From positions 1-60,504 of the forward strand of contig NZ_BLLI01000005.1 of assembly GCF_011170085.1 (NCBI RefSeq): 60,504 nt of DNA. The letters run 5' to 3'. The translations under genes were made by a program, and so were the position numbers. Shown here in pieces: positions 35,607-44,331 of the stretch. Below the pieces are notes generated by a model that saw only the letters and a list, made by a program, of their open reading frames with translations, did not search any database and was not told the origin of the DNA. The stretch comes from Pseudolactococcus hodotermopsidis (GTDB lineage Bacteria; Bacillota; Bacilli; Lactobacillales; Streptococcaceae). Positions within the stretch are counted from its first letter, which is position 1. Each line of letters starts with the position of its first letter.

Positions 35607-36155
35607 TCATTTTTTTAACATCATTCTCTTCAAAACCTCAGGATAAAGCACATATTCCATATCATGAATGCGACTCTCAAACGATTCAAGTGTATCATTT
35701 GGCAAAATCGGCACACGTCGTTGGGCAATAATCTCGCCTGTATCAATCCCATTATCCACATAATGTACCGTTACACCACTCTCAGACACCCTAGCATGCC
35801 AAGCATCCGCAATGCCATGCGCACCCGGAAATTCTGGCAGATAAGCGGGATGAATGTTAATAATTCGCCCCGAGTAAACGTTTAGTAAAGTAGGGCTGAC
35901 GATTTTCATATAACCTGCGAGAACAATCAAGTCAATCTCATGTTTTGCTAATAAAGTCAATATCGCAGTCTCATAATCAACCTTGCTTTCAAATTCTTTC
36001 AACTCAAAGCAATAAGCGCTAACACCCAATTTTTCAGCACGTTCAAGCGCCTTAGCACCACGTTTATCTGTAAATAAGAACTCAACTGGAATCCCTTTTT
36101 TAACCAAATTTTCAAAATTCGTGCCAGAACCACTGGCAAATACTGCTAATTTCAT
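35607..36155 (-). CDS. purN: Phosphoribosylglycinamide formyltransferase (GAR transformylase)
   Basis: The third step of purine synthesis: transfers a formyl group from 10-formyl-THF to [20 protein letters not shown] is the N-terminal substrate-binding motif; catalytic Asn, His and Asp are visible in [18 protein letters not shown] and [14 protein letters not shown]. At 182 residues it is of normal length. It overlaps the purM stop by 4 bp, so the two are translationally coupled. The rest of the purine genes lie outside the window. Confidence 0.95.
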   Translation of the reverse strand: MKLAVFASGSGTNFENLVKKGIPVEFLFTDKRGAKALERAEKLGVSAYCFELKEFESKVDYETAILTLLAKHEIDLIVLAGYMKIVSPTLLNVYSGRIINIHPAYLPEFPGAHGIADAWHARVSESGVTVHYVDNGIDTGEIIAQRRVPILPNDTLESFESRIHDMEYVLYPEVLKRMMLKK

Positions 36156-37174
36156 TTGATAATAACCGCTTTTGTGTCACGTTTGACGATTTTTCCGATT
36201 TCAAAACACTTGTCATCTAGCAAAGCCTTTGTCTGTGCGACATTTTCGGGAGAAATGGCAAGTACCATACCCAAGCCCATATTGAAAATTTCAAACATTT
36301 CCTTATGTTTGAGATTGCCTGTTTTTTCCATCAAGTCAAAAATAGGTAGAATCTCCCAACTGCCCTCATTTATCTCAGCCGCCAAATCGTCGCCAAACAT
36401 GCGCGGAATGTTTTCGATGAACCCACCACCTGTGATGTGGGAAATGCCGTTAATCACGCCAGCCTTGACCAAAGGTAGCAAGTCTTTGACATAAATCTTG
36501 GTCGGTGTCAGCAAGTTATCAATCAACTTTTGACCGCCAAGTTCAGCTATTTCAGCGTTTAAGTCAGAATTTTCAAAAACTTTGCGAACAAGAGAAAAAC
36601 CGTTTGAGTGAATGCCAGACGATGCCAAACCAATCAACACATCTCCCTCGGAAATTTTTTCGCCTGTGATAATTTGAGACTTCTCAGCCACGCCCACCGC
36701 AAAACCAGCAAGATCATAGTCATCTTCGCCATACATACCAGGCATTTCGGCTGTTTCGCCACCAACAAGGGCAGCATTTGATTGAACGCAGCCTTCAGCA
36801 ACACCCGCCACGACCTGTTCCAATTTTTCGGGAATATTTTTGCCAGTCGCAATATAATCAAGGAAATAAAGTGGCTCAGCCCCCGCAGCGATGATGTCGT
36901 TGACACACATGGCAACACAGTCAATCCCAATCGTATCATGCTTATCAGCCTCAATCGCAAGAAGCAATTTCGTGCCAACACCGTCCGTGCCAGACACCAA
37001 AACAGGTTCTTTAACACCCGTTGTTGTCAAGTCAAACATCCCACCAAATCCGCCAAGTGCACCCATAACACCCATACGTTCCGTGCGTTTCACGTGTTTT
37101 TTGATTCGCTCAACAACTTCATATCCAGCCTCTACATCAACTCCTGCTTGCGCGTAAGCATTTTTTTCAGACAA
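36152..37174 (-). CDS. purM: Phosphoribosylformylglycinamidine cyclo-ligase (AIR synthetase)
   Basis: Closes the imidazole ring to make AIR with [48 protein letters not shown] and [11 protein letters not shown] are family hallmarks. The natural N-terminus is (M)[20 protein letters not shown], which needs the TTG at 37174. An ATG 33 bp upstream is in frame, but it overlaps a TATAAT promoter box and has no ribosome binding site. The result is 340 residues, normal for PurM. It is first in a purM-purN unit with its own promoter behind a terminator. Confidence 0.93.
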   Translation of the reverse strand: MSEKNAYAQAGVDVEAGYEVVERIKKHVKRTERMGVMGALGGFGGMFDLTTTGVKEPVLVSGTDGVGTKLLLAIEADKHDTIGIDCVAMCVNDIIAAGAEPLYFLDYIATGKNIPEKLEQVVAGVAEGCVQSNAALVGGETAEMPGMYGEDDYDLAGFAVGVAEKSQIITGEKISEGDVLIGLASSGIHSNGFSLVRKVFENSDLNAEIAELGGQKLIDNLLTPTKIYVKDLLPLVKAGVINGISHITGGGFIENIPRMFGDDLAAEINEGSWEILPIFDLMEKTGNLKHKEMFEIFNMGLGMVLAISPENVAQTKALLDDKCFEIGKIVKRDTKAVIIK

Positions 37175-37205
37175 TTTGATTCCAACTTTCTTTGTATTTA
37201 TTATC

Positions 37206-37211
37206 ATTATA
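37206..37211 (-). promoter_or_regulatory. -10 box of the purMN promoter
   Basis: TATAAT on the minus strand, 31 bp before the TTG start of purM and partly overlapping a spurious upstream ATG. No good -35 box or PUR box is apparent, so the promoter assignment is moderate. Confidence 0.5.
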
Positions 37212-37235
37212 GGCTAAATTTGTGGAAAATGATGA

Positions 37236-37262
37236 AAAAAACTGTCTTTTAGGACAGTTTTT
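37236..37262 (-). terminator. Terminator between the DUF1934 gene and purM
   Basis: AAAACTGTC and GACAGTTTT pair around a 6-nt loop with T runs on both sides. It ends the E1-DUF1934 operon and isolates purMN. Confidence 0.88.
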
Positions 37263-37306
37263 GCTTGTAATGTTCGGTTTTTTAGATTTTCAACATCCTA
37301 TTTTTA

Positions 37307-37684
37307 TCATTCAAATCTAACTCTCAACACATATTGCGCAAGCAACCGCTCATGTTGCCAAAACTGATATTGCGTTTGACAGCCGTCCGATAACTTTTCA
37401 TAACTTTGTGTTCTAATCTCAAAACGTTGTAAACCAAGTGGTGTGGCAATAGCGGTTGTCGTATTAATGTCTGGTAACAGTTTCATTATCATGTTAGGCT
37501 TTGAAAATCGTGTCATTATAAGCATTTTCTCATTATATTTCATGACGACTTTTTCATTTAATTCATTTTGATAAACAAGAAAAATCATGTCATTTTTCTC
37601 ATAAAATTCTCCTGAAAATTCTTCATGAATTTCTTCTTTTTCAGAATCAATTTCAATAAGATTGTCAATGATAATTTTCGTCAT
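37307..37684 (-). CDS. DUF1934 family protein (YwiB-like, lipocalin-type beta-barrel)
   Basis: A 125-residue soluble protein of alternating beta strands that ends in the family pattern QYVLRVRF. DUF1934/YwiB proteins are small calycin-like barrels of unknown function; in many Firmicutes they sit near argS or rpoE, but here it follows an E1 beta gene. Its ATG overlaps that gene's stop by 4 bp (ATGA), so the three genes form one operon. Confidence 0.7.
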   Translation of the reverse strand: MTKIIIDNLIEIDSEKEEIHEEFSGEFYEKNDMIFLVYQNELNEKVVMKYNEKMLIMTRFSKPNMIMKLLPDINTTTAIATPLGLQRFEIRTQSYEKLSDGCQTQYQFWQHERLLAQYVLRVRFE

Positions 37685-38631
37685 TTCAATAATTCCTCAA
37701 TTACCTGTAAAATAGCCTCTTCACTCGGAATCTGCTCAGATTCAATAGCTTTTGCAGCTGAAATTGGCATAAATTTACCACCCAAACGCTTGATTTTTCC
37801 TGTAAAGCCATTCTCCACAAGTTGCGCTAAAATCTCACCTGAAATCCCTGATTGCGCCACAGCCTCAGTTACTATCAGCACTTTCCTTGTTTTTTGGGCA
37901 GACGTCAATAAAATCGCAATATCCAGTGGCGAAATTGTAATCGGATCAACAATTTCAATTGACAGCTCAGTTTTTTCAGCTACTGATTTAGCAATTTCTA
38001 CCATACAACCTAGGGCAATAATCGTCAAATCAGTGCCAGTTTTGACAACTTTTGCCTGTCCTAAAGCTACTTCATATAGTTCTCTTGGCACTTTAGCTGT
38101 CACTTGATAAAGCGATTTCGGCTCAAAAATCATGACTGGATTGTTATTTTTGACCGCTGCAACCAAAATCCCCTTGGCATCGTAGGCGTTTGAAGGCATC
38201 GCAACAATCAAACCAGGGATATGGGCAAACCAATTCTCCAAACTCTGGGAATGCTGTGCACCTGCACCAGTTCCTGCACCACTCGCAGCACGAATCACAA
38301 TTGGCACAGACTGCTTACCATTTGACAAAAAATGAATCTTTGCAGCTTCATTGACCAACTGATCGACTGCAACCGTCAGAAAATCAGAAAATTGTATCTC
38401 TAAAATCGGTCGCTTACCTAAAAGTGCCGAGCCAGTCGCTACACCAGTAATTGCCGCCTCAGAAATCGGCGTATCAAGCACCCGATCAGGAAAATCAGCA
38501 ATCAATCCTTTTGTTGCACCAAATCCACCGCCATAAGTGCCAACATCTTCACCCAAAATATAGCTTTCGGGAATCGTCTCCAGAATCTGGCGTAAACCGT
38601 CATTAACAGCCTCTAAATATGTTTTAATCAC
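37681..38631 (-). CDS. 2-oxo acid (pyruvate/acetoin) dehydrogenase E1 component, beta subunit
   Basis: A 316-residue E1 beta of the transketolase-like superfamily. ESYILGEDVGTYGGGFGATKGL, DTPISEAAITGVATGSALLG with the catalytic Glu, and RAASGAGTGAGAQHSQSLE are characteristic. The start is a GTG at 38631, overlapping the end of the alpha gene, with GGAAGGCGG 7 bp upstream; the open frame extends further but is not family sequence. AcoB of acetoin dehydrogenase and PdhB are equally close by eye. No E2 or E3 gene is adjacent. Confidence 0.87.
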   Translation of the reverse strand: MIKTYLEAVNDGLRQILETIPESYILGEDVGTYGGGFGATKGLIADFPDRVLDTPISEAAITGVATGSALLGKRPILEIQFSDFLTVAVDQLVNEAAKIHFLSNGKQSVPIVIRAASGAGTGAGAQHSQSLENWFAHIPGLIVAMPSNAYDAKGILVAAVKNNNPVMIFEPKSLYQVTAKVPRELYEVALGQAKVVKTGTDLTIIALGCMVEIAKSVAEKTELSIEIVDPITISPLDIAILLTSAQKTRKVLIVTEAVAQSGISGEILAQLVENGFTGKIKRLGGKFMPISAAKAIESEQIPSEEAILQVIEELLK

Positions 38632-39577
38632 TGTAAACCGCCTTCCAGATGTCTGCAGAAAGGGTTGGCGCAATGTCTGAAAGCGCTTGTTTGGCCTCGC
38701 TAGAAAGTTGTGCATAGATTTTCTCATCAATCAAAGCCAACTCCTCAGACGACACATCATATTCAGCCAGCAGATTTTCGCGCAGTTTACGAATCGGATC
38801 TTCCCAGTTGAAAAATTCATCAGGCGTCCGATATTGCTCGCTATCCGAACGTGAATGCCCCTTGAAACGGTAAGTCACAGCCTCTATCAAAACAGGACCA
38901 TGGACCAAATCTTGACGTGCTTGTGCAAAAGTAGCATGGACAGCAAAAACATCCTGACCATCAACTTTGTAAGTTGACATCTGATAGTTTTTAGCGCGTT
39001 CCGAAATGCTACCTGCAATCATGACAGACGAGTCACTGGACATGGCATACTGGTTATTTTCAACGACAAAAATAATTGGTAACTGCCAAATACTTGCTAA
39101 ATTTAAACTTTCGTGAAAAGTGCCTTCATTTGTTGAGCCGTCACCCGAAAAACAGACAACGATATTATCAGAGTTATCCATTTTCAGCGCTTTGGCAAGT
39201 CCTAAAGCCACTGGATAATTTCCACCAACAATACCATTGCCACCGATATTACCGACTGAACGATCGCTGATGTGCATAGAACCACCATGACCCCCATTTG
39301 TTCCTGTCACTTTACCGAAAATTTCAGCAAACATGGCATAAGTTGCTGTTCCTTTGGCAATGGCGTGTCCATGATTGCGATGCGTTGAGAGAATCAAGTC
39401 TTGTTCTCTCAACAAATCACAAACCGCCGTGGCAATCGCTTCTTCGCCATTATACAAATGCGTTGTGCCATGCAAATGCCCTGCACGATTGCTATCATCA
39501 ATAATATTTTCAAAATTGCGAATCGTCATCATTGTCTGATACCAGTTCAAAGCACGATTTTTATCAATATTTTGCAT
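38624..39577 (-). CDS. 2-oxo acid (pyruvate/acetoin) dehydrogenase E1 component, alpha subunit
   Basis: A 317-residue TPP-dependent E1 alpha. The TPP/Mg motif begins GDGSTNEGTFHESLNLA and ends at VVENN; STHRNHGHAIAKG and GGHGGSMHISD line the active site; the phosphorylation-loop-like YRFKGHSRSDSEQYRT is present. The ATG at 39577 follows GAAAGGTTTT and gives the usual N-terminus (LNWYQTMMTIRNFE); an in-frame ATG 24 bp earlier covers the ribosome binding site. With E1 beta it would decarboxylate a 2-oxo acid or cleave acetoin; which one is not decided by the sequence. Confidence 0.88.
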   Translation of the reverse strand: MQNIDKNRALNWYQTMMTIRNFENIIDDSNRAGHLHGTTHLYNGEEAIATAVCDLLREQDLILSTHRNHGHAIAKGTATYAMFAEIFGKVTGTNGGHGGSMHISDRSVGNIGGNGIVGGNYPVALGLAKALKMDNSDNIVVCFSGDGSTNEGTFHESLNLASIWQLPIIFVVENNQYAMSSDSSVMIAGSISERAKNYQMSTYKVDGQDVFAVHATFAQARQDLVHGPVLIEAVTYRFKGHSRSDSEQYRTPDEFFNWEDPIRKLRENLLAEYDVSSEELALIDEKIYAQLSSEAKQALSDIAPTLSADIWKAVYSD

Positions 39578-39841
39578 AAAACCTTTCTTTATAGAATACA
39601 CCGGTTACAAAAACAAAGAGCATTCCATTATTTTTTTATTTTCAAAAGTACATGTATCTCTATTATACGACAATATCAGGTAATTTGTACAAGATTTATA
39701 TTTCAGTCATATTAAATTTACTATTTCACGTGCATTTTTGTCAATTTTAGGTTATAATAAAACTAAATAAACATTACAGAGTCTAAAACTCTAAGAAAAA
39801 CCGACTTTTTCAGATATTTTCATCTGTGTAGAAAGGAAATC

Positions 39842-41161
39842 ATGGCAACTCAAAAATTGGAAAAAGTTTTCCGCGATCCCGTGCATAATTATATTCCTGT
39901 CAATAATCAAACAATTTATGATTTGATTGCAACCAAGGAATTTCAGCGTTTGCGTCGTATTAAACAACTTGGCACTTCTAGCTATACCTTTCATGGCGCA
40001 GAACACAGCCGTTTCACGCATTGTTTGGGTGTCTACCACATTGCCAAGCAAATCACGGAAATGTTTACCAAAAATTATCCTGAGACTTGGTCTGCTGATG
40101 AAAATCTCGTTACTCAATGTGCCGCCCTCCTTCATGATGTCGGGCATGGCGCTTTCTCCCATACTTTTGAGAGCATTTTTGACACAGACCACGAGGCGAT
40201 TACGGTTGCGATTATTACTGAGTCCTCAACCGAAGTGAATGCTGTTCTGCGCAAAGTTTCACCTGATTTCCCCGAAAAAGTCGCAAGTGTCATCACACAC
40301 GATTACGGCAATCAACAGGTCGTTCAGCTGATTTCCAGTCAGATTGACTGCGATCGCATGGACTATCTTTTGCGCGATTCTTACTACACTGGTGCGACTT
40401 ATGGCGAGTTCGACCTGACCCGCATTATGCGTGTCATCACGCCAATTACGGATGGTATCGCCTTTAAAATTCAAGGCATGCACGCTGTCGAGGATTATAT
40501 CGTCAGTCGTTACCAGATGTATATGCAGGTTTATTTTCATCCAGCAAGCCGAGCAATGGAGGTGTTATTGCACCAACTGCTAAAACGTGCAAAACTGCTC
40601 TATCCGCTGCAAAAAGATTATTTTTGTATGACAAGCCCACGTTTGGTGCCATTTTTTGAAAATGATTTCAGTCTATCAGATTATCTCAATCTTGACGATG
40701 GCGTGATGACAACCTATTTTCAAAATTGGCAATCACATCCTGATGAAATTTTATCAGACTTAGCCACATCATTTGTGACTCGAAAATTAGCCAAATCAAT
40801 CAAGTATGACTGTGCAGATAAAAAAGATTTAGATGTTCTTCGTGATATTATTGCGAAAGTTGGTTTTGATACGGACTATTACACAGCTATTCATTCTAAT
40901 TTTGACTTGCCTTATGACTTATATCGACCAGAACTTAAAAGTCCGCGCACGCAAATTGAAATTATGCAAAAAGACGGCACATTGACTGAATTATCTGAGT
41001 TGTCAAGCCTTGTCAAGTCGCTAACTGGCACGTCACACGGTGATAATCGTTTCTATTTCCCACGAGAACTTCTCAAGTCTGACACACTTTTCAAAGCTGA
41101 ACAAGAAGCCTTTACTAGCTATATCAAAAATGACCATTTTTTAGGAAAAGGAACAAAATAA
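39842..41161 (+). CDS. HD-domain phosphohydrolase (YwfO/dNTPase-like)
   Basis: A 439-residue HD hydrolase. The start KVFRDPVHNYIPVNNQTIYDLIATKEFQRLRRIKQLG is the conserved entry of the YwfO group; metal ligands appear in HSRFTHCLGVYHIA, LLHDVGHGAFSHTFE and QIDCDRMDYLLRDSYYTG. Characterised relatives (for example the Enterococcus faecalis enzyme) hydrolyse dNTPs to deoxynucleosides and triphosphate, in a GTP-class-activated way. AGAAAGG lies 7 bp before the ATG. It is 1 bp upstream of the HAD phosphatase gene, so the two are one operon. Confidence 0.9.
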   Translation: MATQKLEKVFRDPVHNYIPVNNQTIYDLIATKEFQRLRRIKQLGTSSYTFHGAEHSRFTHCLGVYHIAKQITEMFTKNYPETWSADENLVTQCAALLHDVGHGAFSHTFESIFDTDHEAITVAIITESSTEVNAVLRKVSPDFPEKVASVITHDYGNQQVVQLISSQIDCDRMDYLLRDSYYTGATYGEFDLTRIMRVITPITDGIAFKIQGMHAVEDYIVSRYQMYMQVYFHPASRAMEVLLHQLLKRAKLLYPLQKDYFCMTSPRLVPFFENDFSLSDYLNLDDGVMTTYFQNWQSHPDEILSDLATSFVTRKLAKSIKYDCADKKDLDVLRDIIAKVGFDTDYYTAIHSNFDLPYDLYRPELKSPRTQIEIMQKDGTLTELSELSSLVKSLTGTSHGDNRFYFPRELLKSDTLFKAEQEAFTSYIKNDHFLGKGTK

Positions 41162-41162
41162 T

Positions 41163-41972
41163 ATGACAATTAAACTTGTCGCTATCGATATTGACGGCAC
41201 GCTCGTTAATAATAATCGCGAGATTACTCCCGAGGTTTTCGATGCGGTGCAACAAGCTAAGGCGGCTGGTGTCAAAATCGTTATTGCCACAGGTCGACCG
41301 CTTTTGGGTGTCAAAAATATTCTTTCGGCACTCAATTTGCTTGAGGCAGGCAACTACGTCATTACCTACAATGGTGCGCTAGTTCAGGCGACTGACACTG
41401 GCGAGGCCTTTATTGACGAGCCGCTAACCTACGAGGATTACCTTGATATTGAGACGGAGAGTCGTCGTCTTGAGACACCACTACACTCGATTACCATGCG
41501 CGCAATTTACACTCACAATCGTAACATCAGTAAATACACGGTCAATGAAGCTTATATCACAGGACTGCCACTGAAATATCGGACAGCTGCTGAGATGTCA
41601 GGCAAAGAAATTGTCAAAATGATGTATATTGATGAGCCAGAAAAACTTGATGAGACAATTAGTAAGCTGCCAACACGTTTTACTGAGCGCTATAATATCG
41701 TCAAATCAACACCATTCTATCTGGAAATTCTCAACAAAAACGCCAGTAAGGGCTTGGCTGTCCAACATTTGGCGGAAAAACTTGGCATTTCTCATGAGGA
41801 AACAATGGCAATCGGCGACGAGGAAAATGACCGTTCTATGTTAGAGGCGGTCGGCACTCCTGTCGTCATGGCAAACGGCAATCCTGAACTCAAAAAAATT
41901 GCCAAACACATTACCAAATCTAATGACGAATCCGGCGTTGCTCACGCAATTAACGAATGGGTTTTGAATTAA
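41163..41972 (+). CDS. Cof-type HAD-IIB sugar/nucleotide phosphatase (YidA-like)
   Basis: A 269-residue haloacid-dehalogenase hydrolase with a C2B cap. Motif I DIDGTLV, motif II VIATGRP, motif III lysine in NKNASKGLAVQHLAEKLGI and motif IV GDEENDRSML are intact. Family members dephosphorylate sugar phosphates, phosphoglycolate or flavin precursors with broad specificity. It follows the HD gene closely; coupled removal of nucleotides and sugar phosphates is a reasonable guess. The N-terminus TIKLVAIDIDGTLVNNNREI is standard. Confidence 0.92.
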   Translation: MTIKLVAIDIDGTLVNNNREITPEVFDAVQQAKAAGVKIVIATGRPLLGVKNILSALNLLEAGNYVITYNGALVQATDTGEAFIDEPLTYEDYLDIETESRRLETPLHSITMRAIYTHNRNISKYTVNEAYITGLPLKYRTAAEMSGKEIVKMMYIDEPEKLDETISKLPTRFTERYNIVKSTPFYLEILNKNASKGLAVQHLAEKLGISHEETMAIGDEENDRSMLEAVGTPVVMANGNPELKKIAKHITKSNDESGVAHAINEWVLN

Positions 41973-41983
41973 TATAACAAACG

Positions 41984-42062
41984 TACTTAACCAAGTATAA
42001 AAGGAAGGCAAATGCCTTGAGTTGACAGAAAATCTTGTCTTACTTTTATACTTGATTAAGTA
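41984..42062 (+). promoter_or_regulatory. tetR promoter inside a 20-bp inverted repeat, with an inner palindrome
   Basis: ACTTAACCAAGTATAAAAG (41985-42003) and CTTTTATACTTGATTAAGT (42043-42061) are inverted copies with one mismatch; one more outer base pairs. Between them lie the palindrome AAGGCA-AA-TGCCTT and a TTGACA (42022-42027). TATACT (42047-42052) in the right arm is a possible -10, but the spacing is 19 bp. The arrangement suggests an autoregulatory operator for the TetR protein just downstream. Confidence 0.65.
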
Positions 42063-42100
42063 TAAACTACTCTCTTACAAACAGAAAGGACATAATTATT

Positions 42101-42673
42101 ATGCCACGTAAAAAAGTTATCACAGACGAAATGCTTCTCGACTTCGGGTTTAAATACCTGCAAAAGTACGGCTTTGAAAAATTCACTGCCCGCGATGTCG
42201 CTAAAGAATTTAGCATTTCAACACAACCTATCTACGGCGCTTTCCAAAACATGGAAAAATACAAACGCGCTGTACTTGATCACGTTTTCCATTACATGTT
42301 TGATGTCAAATTGGCTGAAAAATATGCTGATGATCCACTCGTCTCACTCGGTATCGCTTTCATTCGCTTTTCTGAGGAAAATCCGAACCTTTACCGTGCT
42401 TTGTTCGTTGAAGGTTTTGCACGCAATCAAGACATGTTCGACTATTCTTTTGATAATTTCAAAAAACTTGTACTTGTCTCTGACAAATATAAAAATTTGG
42501 CTGCAGATCGTGTTGAAGCCCTTCACGTTCGCATTTGGGTTGTTGTCAATGGTATGGCTGCTTCAAGTATCGCAGGCATCCGTAGCTATAACGATGAGTA
42601 TTTGAAAGCTATTTTTGAAGAAATCATCACAGCTATCATCAACAATCCAAAATTAGTACCACTTTCTCGCTAA
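42101..42673 (+). CDS. TetR/AcrR family transcriptional regulator
   Basis: A 190-residue repressor. Residues ~8-50 form the HTH (YGFEKFTARDVAKEFSISTQPIYGAFQN); the remaining helices make the ligand-binding/dimer domain. AGAAAGGACATAATTATT lies before the ATG. TetR repressors normally control a neighbouring enzyme or efflux gene, but none follows: only a 36-codon fragment and a terminator. Its target may be itself, the HD/HAD operon upstream, or a gene now lost. An inverted repeat AGCTGTCAA/TTGACAGCT (42681-42720) follows the stop. Confidence 0.88.
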   Translation: MPRKKVITDEMLLDFGFKYLQKYGFEKFTARDVAKEFSISTQPIYGAFQNMEKYKRAVLDHVFHYMFDVKLAEKYADDPLVSLGIAFIRFSEENPNLYRALFVEGFARNQDMFDYSFDNFKKLVLVSDKYKNLAADRVEALHVRIWVVVNGMAASSIAGIRSYNDEYLKAIFEEIITAIINNPKLVPLSR

Positions 42674-42733
42674 GCTAGAAAGCTGTCAAAAATGCTTATA
42701 TTGATAAAAAATTGACAGCTAACAAATGGCAAA

Positions 42734-42844
42734 TTGCCCCCTGAATACTGGTTAGAAAAAGTGATGACTCCTGATTTAGTTGAACAATTTTATATAAATT
42801 GGATCGCTGAATTAAAAGAATTACAAAAGTATATTAAAAAATGA
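42734..42844 (+). pseudogene. Short C-terminal coding remnant downstream of tetR
   Basis: In frame to the TGA at 42842-42844 the plus strand reads LPPEYWLEKVMTPDLV followed by EQFYINWIAELKELQKYIKK. It is helical and coding-like and is followed at once by a terminator. There is no ribosome binding site, and an in-frame stop lies a few codons upstream, so it is probably the tail of a lost gene. Family not recognised. Confidence 0.4.
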
Positions 42845-42871
42845 TGCGTGAAATTGACGCATCATTTTTTT
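42841..42871. terminator. Terminator between the tetR remnant and nif3
   Basis: ATGATGCGT and ACGCATCAT pair perfectly around a 7-nt loop, followed by seven T. It serves the plus strand and possibly the minus-strand dnaD operon, whose stop lies at 42882. Confidence 0.88.
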
Positions 42872-42881
42872 GTCTTAACAT

Positions 42882-43652
42882 TTAAAACTGCACAAACGGA
42901 TTAGTGTTGCTCTTACTCTCAATAATGGTAACATCTGTGGCAAATTCTCGCAAAATTTCAGCGACTTTTCTAATAAATAAAACTTCAATGTGATGACCTG
43001 GGTCAATCGCCACAATTTTTTCAGCCAACATATCATGCGCCGTATGATAATATATATCTCCCGTGATATAAACATCAGCAGATTTTTGAATGGCATCCGT
43101 GTAAAATTTGCCACCACTGCCACCACAAATGGCAACACGCTTGATTTCTTGTGACAGACTCTTATCATAAGAAACGATTGACAGACCGTCAAGATTGAAA
43201 ACTTTCTTGATGGCTTCAGAAAATTCTCCCAAAGTTTGCGGTGTGATAGTCCCAACACGTCCCAAACCAAAATCGGTCAGATTTTCAGTTTCTGTGATGT
43301 TCAAAAGCTCACAAAACCAATCATTTAAACCATTTTCAACAATATCAATATTCGTATGGCTCGTATAAACGGCAATGCCCGCCTGCGCCAAATCAAGCAC
43401 GATTTTCTCTTGCGTATCAAGGTCGGTCAAATTCGCCAAAGGACGAAAAATAACAGGATGTTTAGCCAAAATCACATCAACATCTTTAGCAATCGCCTCA
43501 GCAACTGTCTGCTCACGGATGTCAAGTGTGACCATGAGTCGCTTGATTTCCTTGTCAAGCGTGCCAATTTGCAAACCGACAGGATCACCAGCCATAGCAA
43601 GTTCTTTGGGACAATAGGTTTCATATAAACTGAAAAAATCACGCGCTAACAT
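42882..43652 (-). CDS. Nif3-like dinuclear metal centre hexameric protein
   Basis: A 256-residue member of the Nif3/YqfO family. Metal ligands are visible in ILAKHPVIFRPL, SHTNIDIVENGLND and the C-terminal AIDPGHHIEVLF. The early segment LAMAGDPVGLQIG is also conserved. It lacks the ~100-residue inserted domain found in B. subtilis YqfO. The function is unsettled; the old name GTP cyclohydrolase 1 type 2 rests on weak evidence. It overlaps trmK by 14 bp, a linkage conserved across Firmicutes. Confidence 0.9.
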   Translation of the reverse strand: MLARDFFSLYETYCPKELAMAGDPVGLQIGTLDKEIKRLMVTLDIREQTVAEAIAKDVDVILAKHPVIFRPLANLTDLDTQEKIVLDLAQAGIAVYTSHTNIDIVENGLNDWFCELLNITETENLTDFGLGRVGTITPQTLGEFSEAIKKVFNLDGLSIVSYDKSLSQEIKRVAICGGSGGKFYTDAIQKSADVYITGDIYYHTAHDMLAEKIVAIDPGHHIEVLFIRKVAEILREFATDVTIIESKSNTNPFVQF

Positions 43653-44331
43653 TTAAAATCTCCTTAATTTTGGCAAGTTTTGCTGAAAATTCTTGTCGTT
43701 TTTGTTCGGCTGTTTCTGGTAAATTTTCTAAGATTTTGCTAACTGCTTTTTCTTCAGATTGCCATTTTTTTTGGAAAACATCATTTTTTTCTTTCAATAA
43801 AAATGGTCCAAAATTCAGCTCATCTTCTGTCAATTCAGACGCATTGCCATGATGAACAACAAGGATTTCATAAATTTTCTCATTTTCTGAGAGAATTTTT
43901 TCAGCTGAAATCTTAAAATTATGCTTAATTAACCATTTTCTCAGATAATATTCGCCGTTATTAGCTTGTAAGATTAAAGTGGACACCTTGTCCAATTTTT
44001 CGATACCATTTGCCAAAATGTCCGCAATTAAATGCCCACCCATGCCCGAAATGGTAATCGTGTCAATCTTATCAGACGGTTCAAAAGCAGCCAAGCCATT
44101 CGCCAGACGAACCCTTATTTTATCAGTCAAATTCGACTGCGCAACATTTTCACATGCACTATTAAAAGGGCCTTCTACAACTTCGCCAGCAATCGCAAAA
44201 GTAATTTTACCAGAGCTGACAAGATTTATCGGCAAATAAGCGTGGTCACTCCCAACATCAAGCAAACGCGCATTTTCAGGTACAAAATCTGCCACACTTG
44301 ACAAGCGTTTCGACAATTTTTCGTTAATCAT
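43639..44331 (-). CDS. trmK: tRNA (adenine(22)-N1)-methyltransferase
   Basis: Methylates A22 in the D-arm of tRNA-Ser and others. The 230-residue protein begins LSKRLSSVADFVPENARLLD with the SAM-binding VGSDHAYLPINLV, then ISGMGGHLIADILANG and LILQANNGEYYLRKWL, all family signatures. The C-terminal ~70 residues form a coiled coil (KNDVFQKKWQSEEKAVSKIL). It overlaps nth by 4 bp and nif3 by 14 bp in the dnaD-nth-trmK-nif3 operon. Confidence 0.93.
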   Translation of the reverse strand: MINEKLSKRLSSVADFVPENARLLDVGSDHAYLPINLVSSGKITFAIAGEVVEGPFNSACENVAQSNLTDKIRVRLANGLAAFEPSDKIDTITISGMGGHLIADILANGIEKLDKVSTLILQANNGEYYLRKWLIKHNFKISAEKILSENEKIYEILVVHHGNASELTEDELNFGPFLLKEKNDVFQKKWQSEEKAVSKILENLPETAEQKRQEFSAKLAKIKEILNVSA

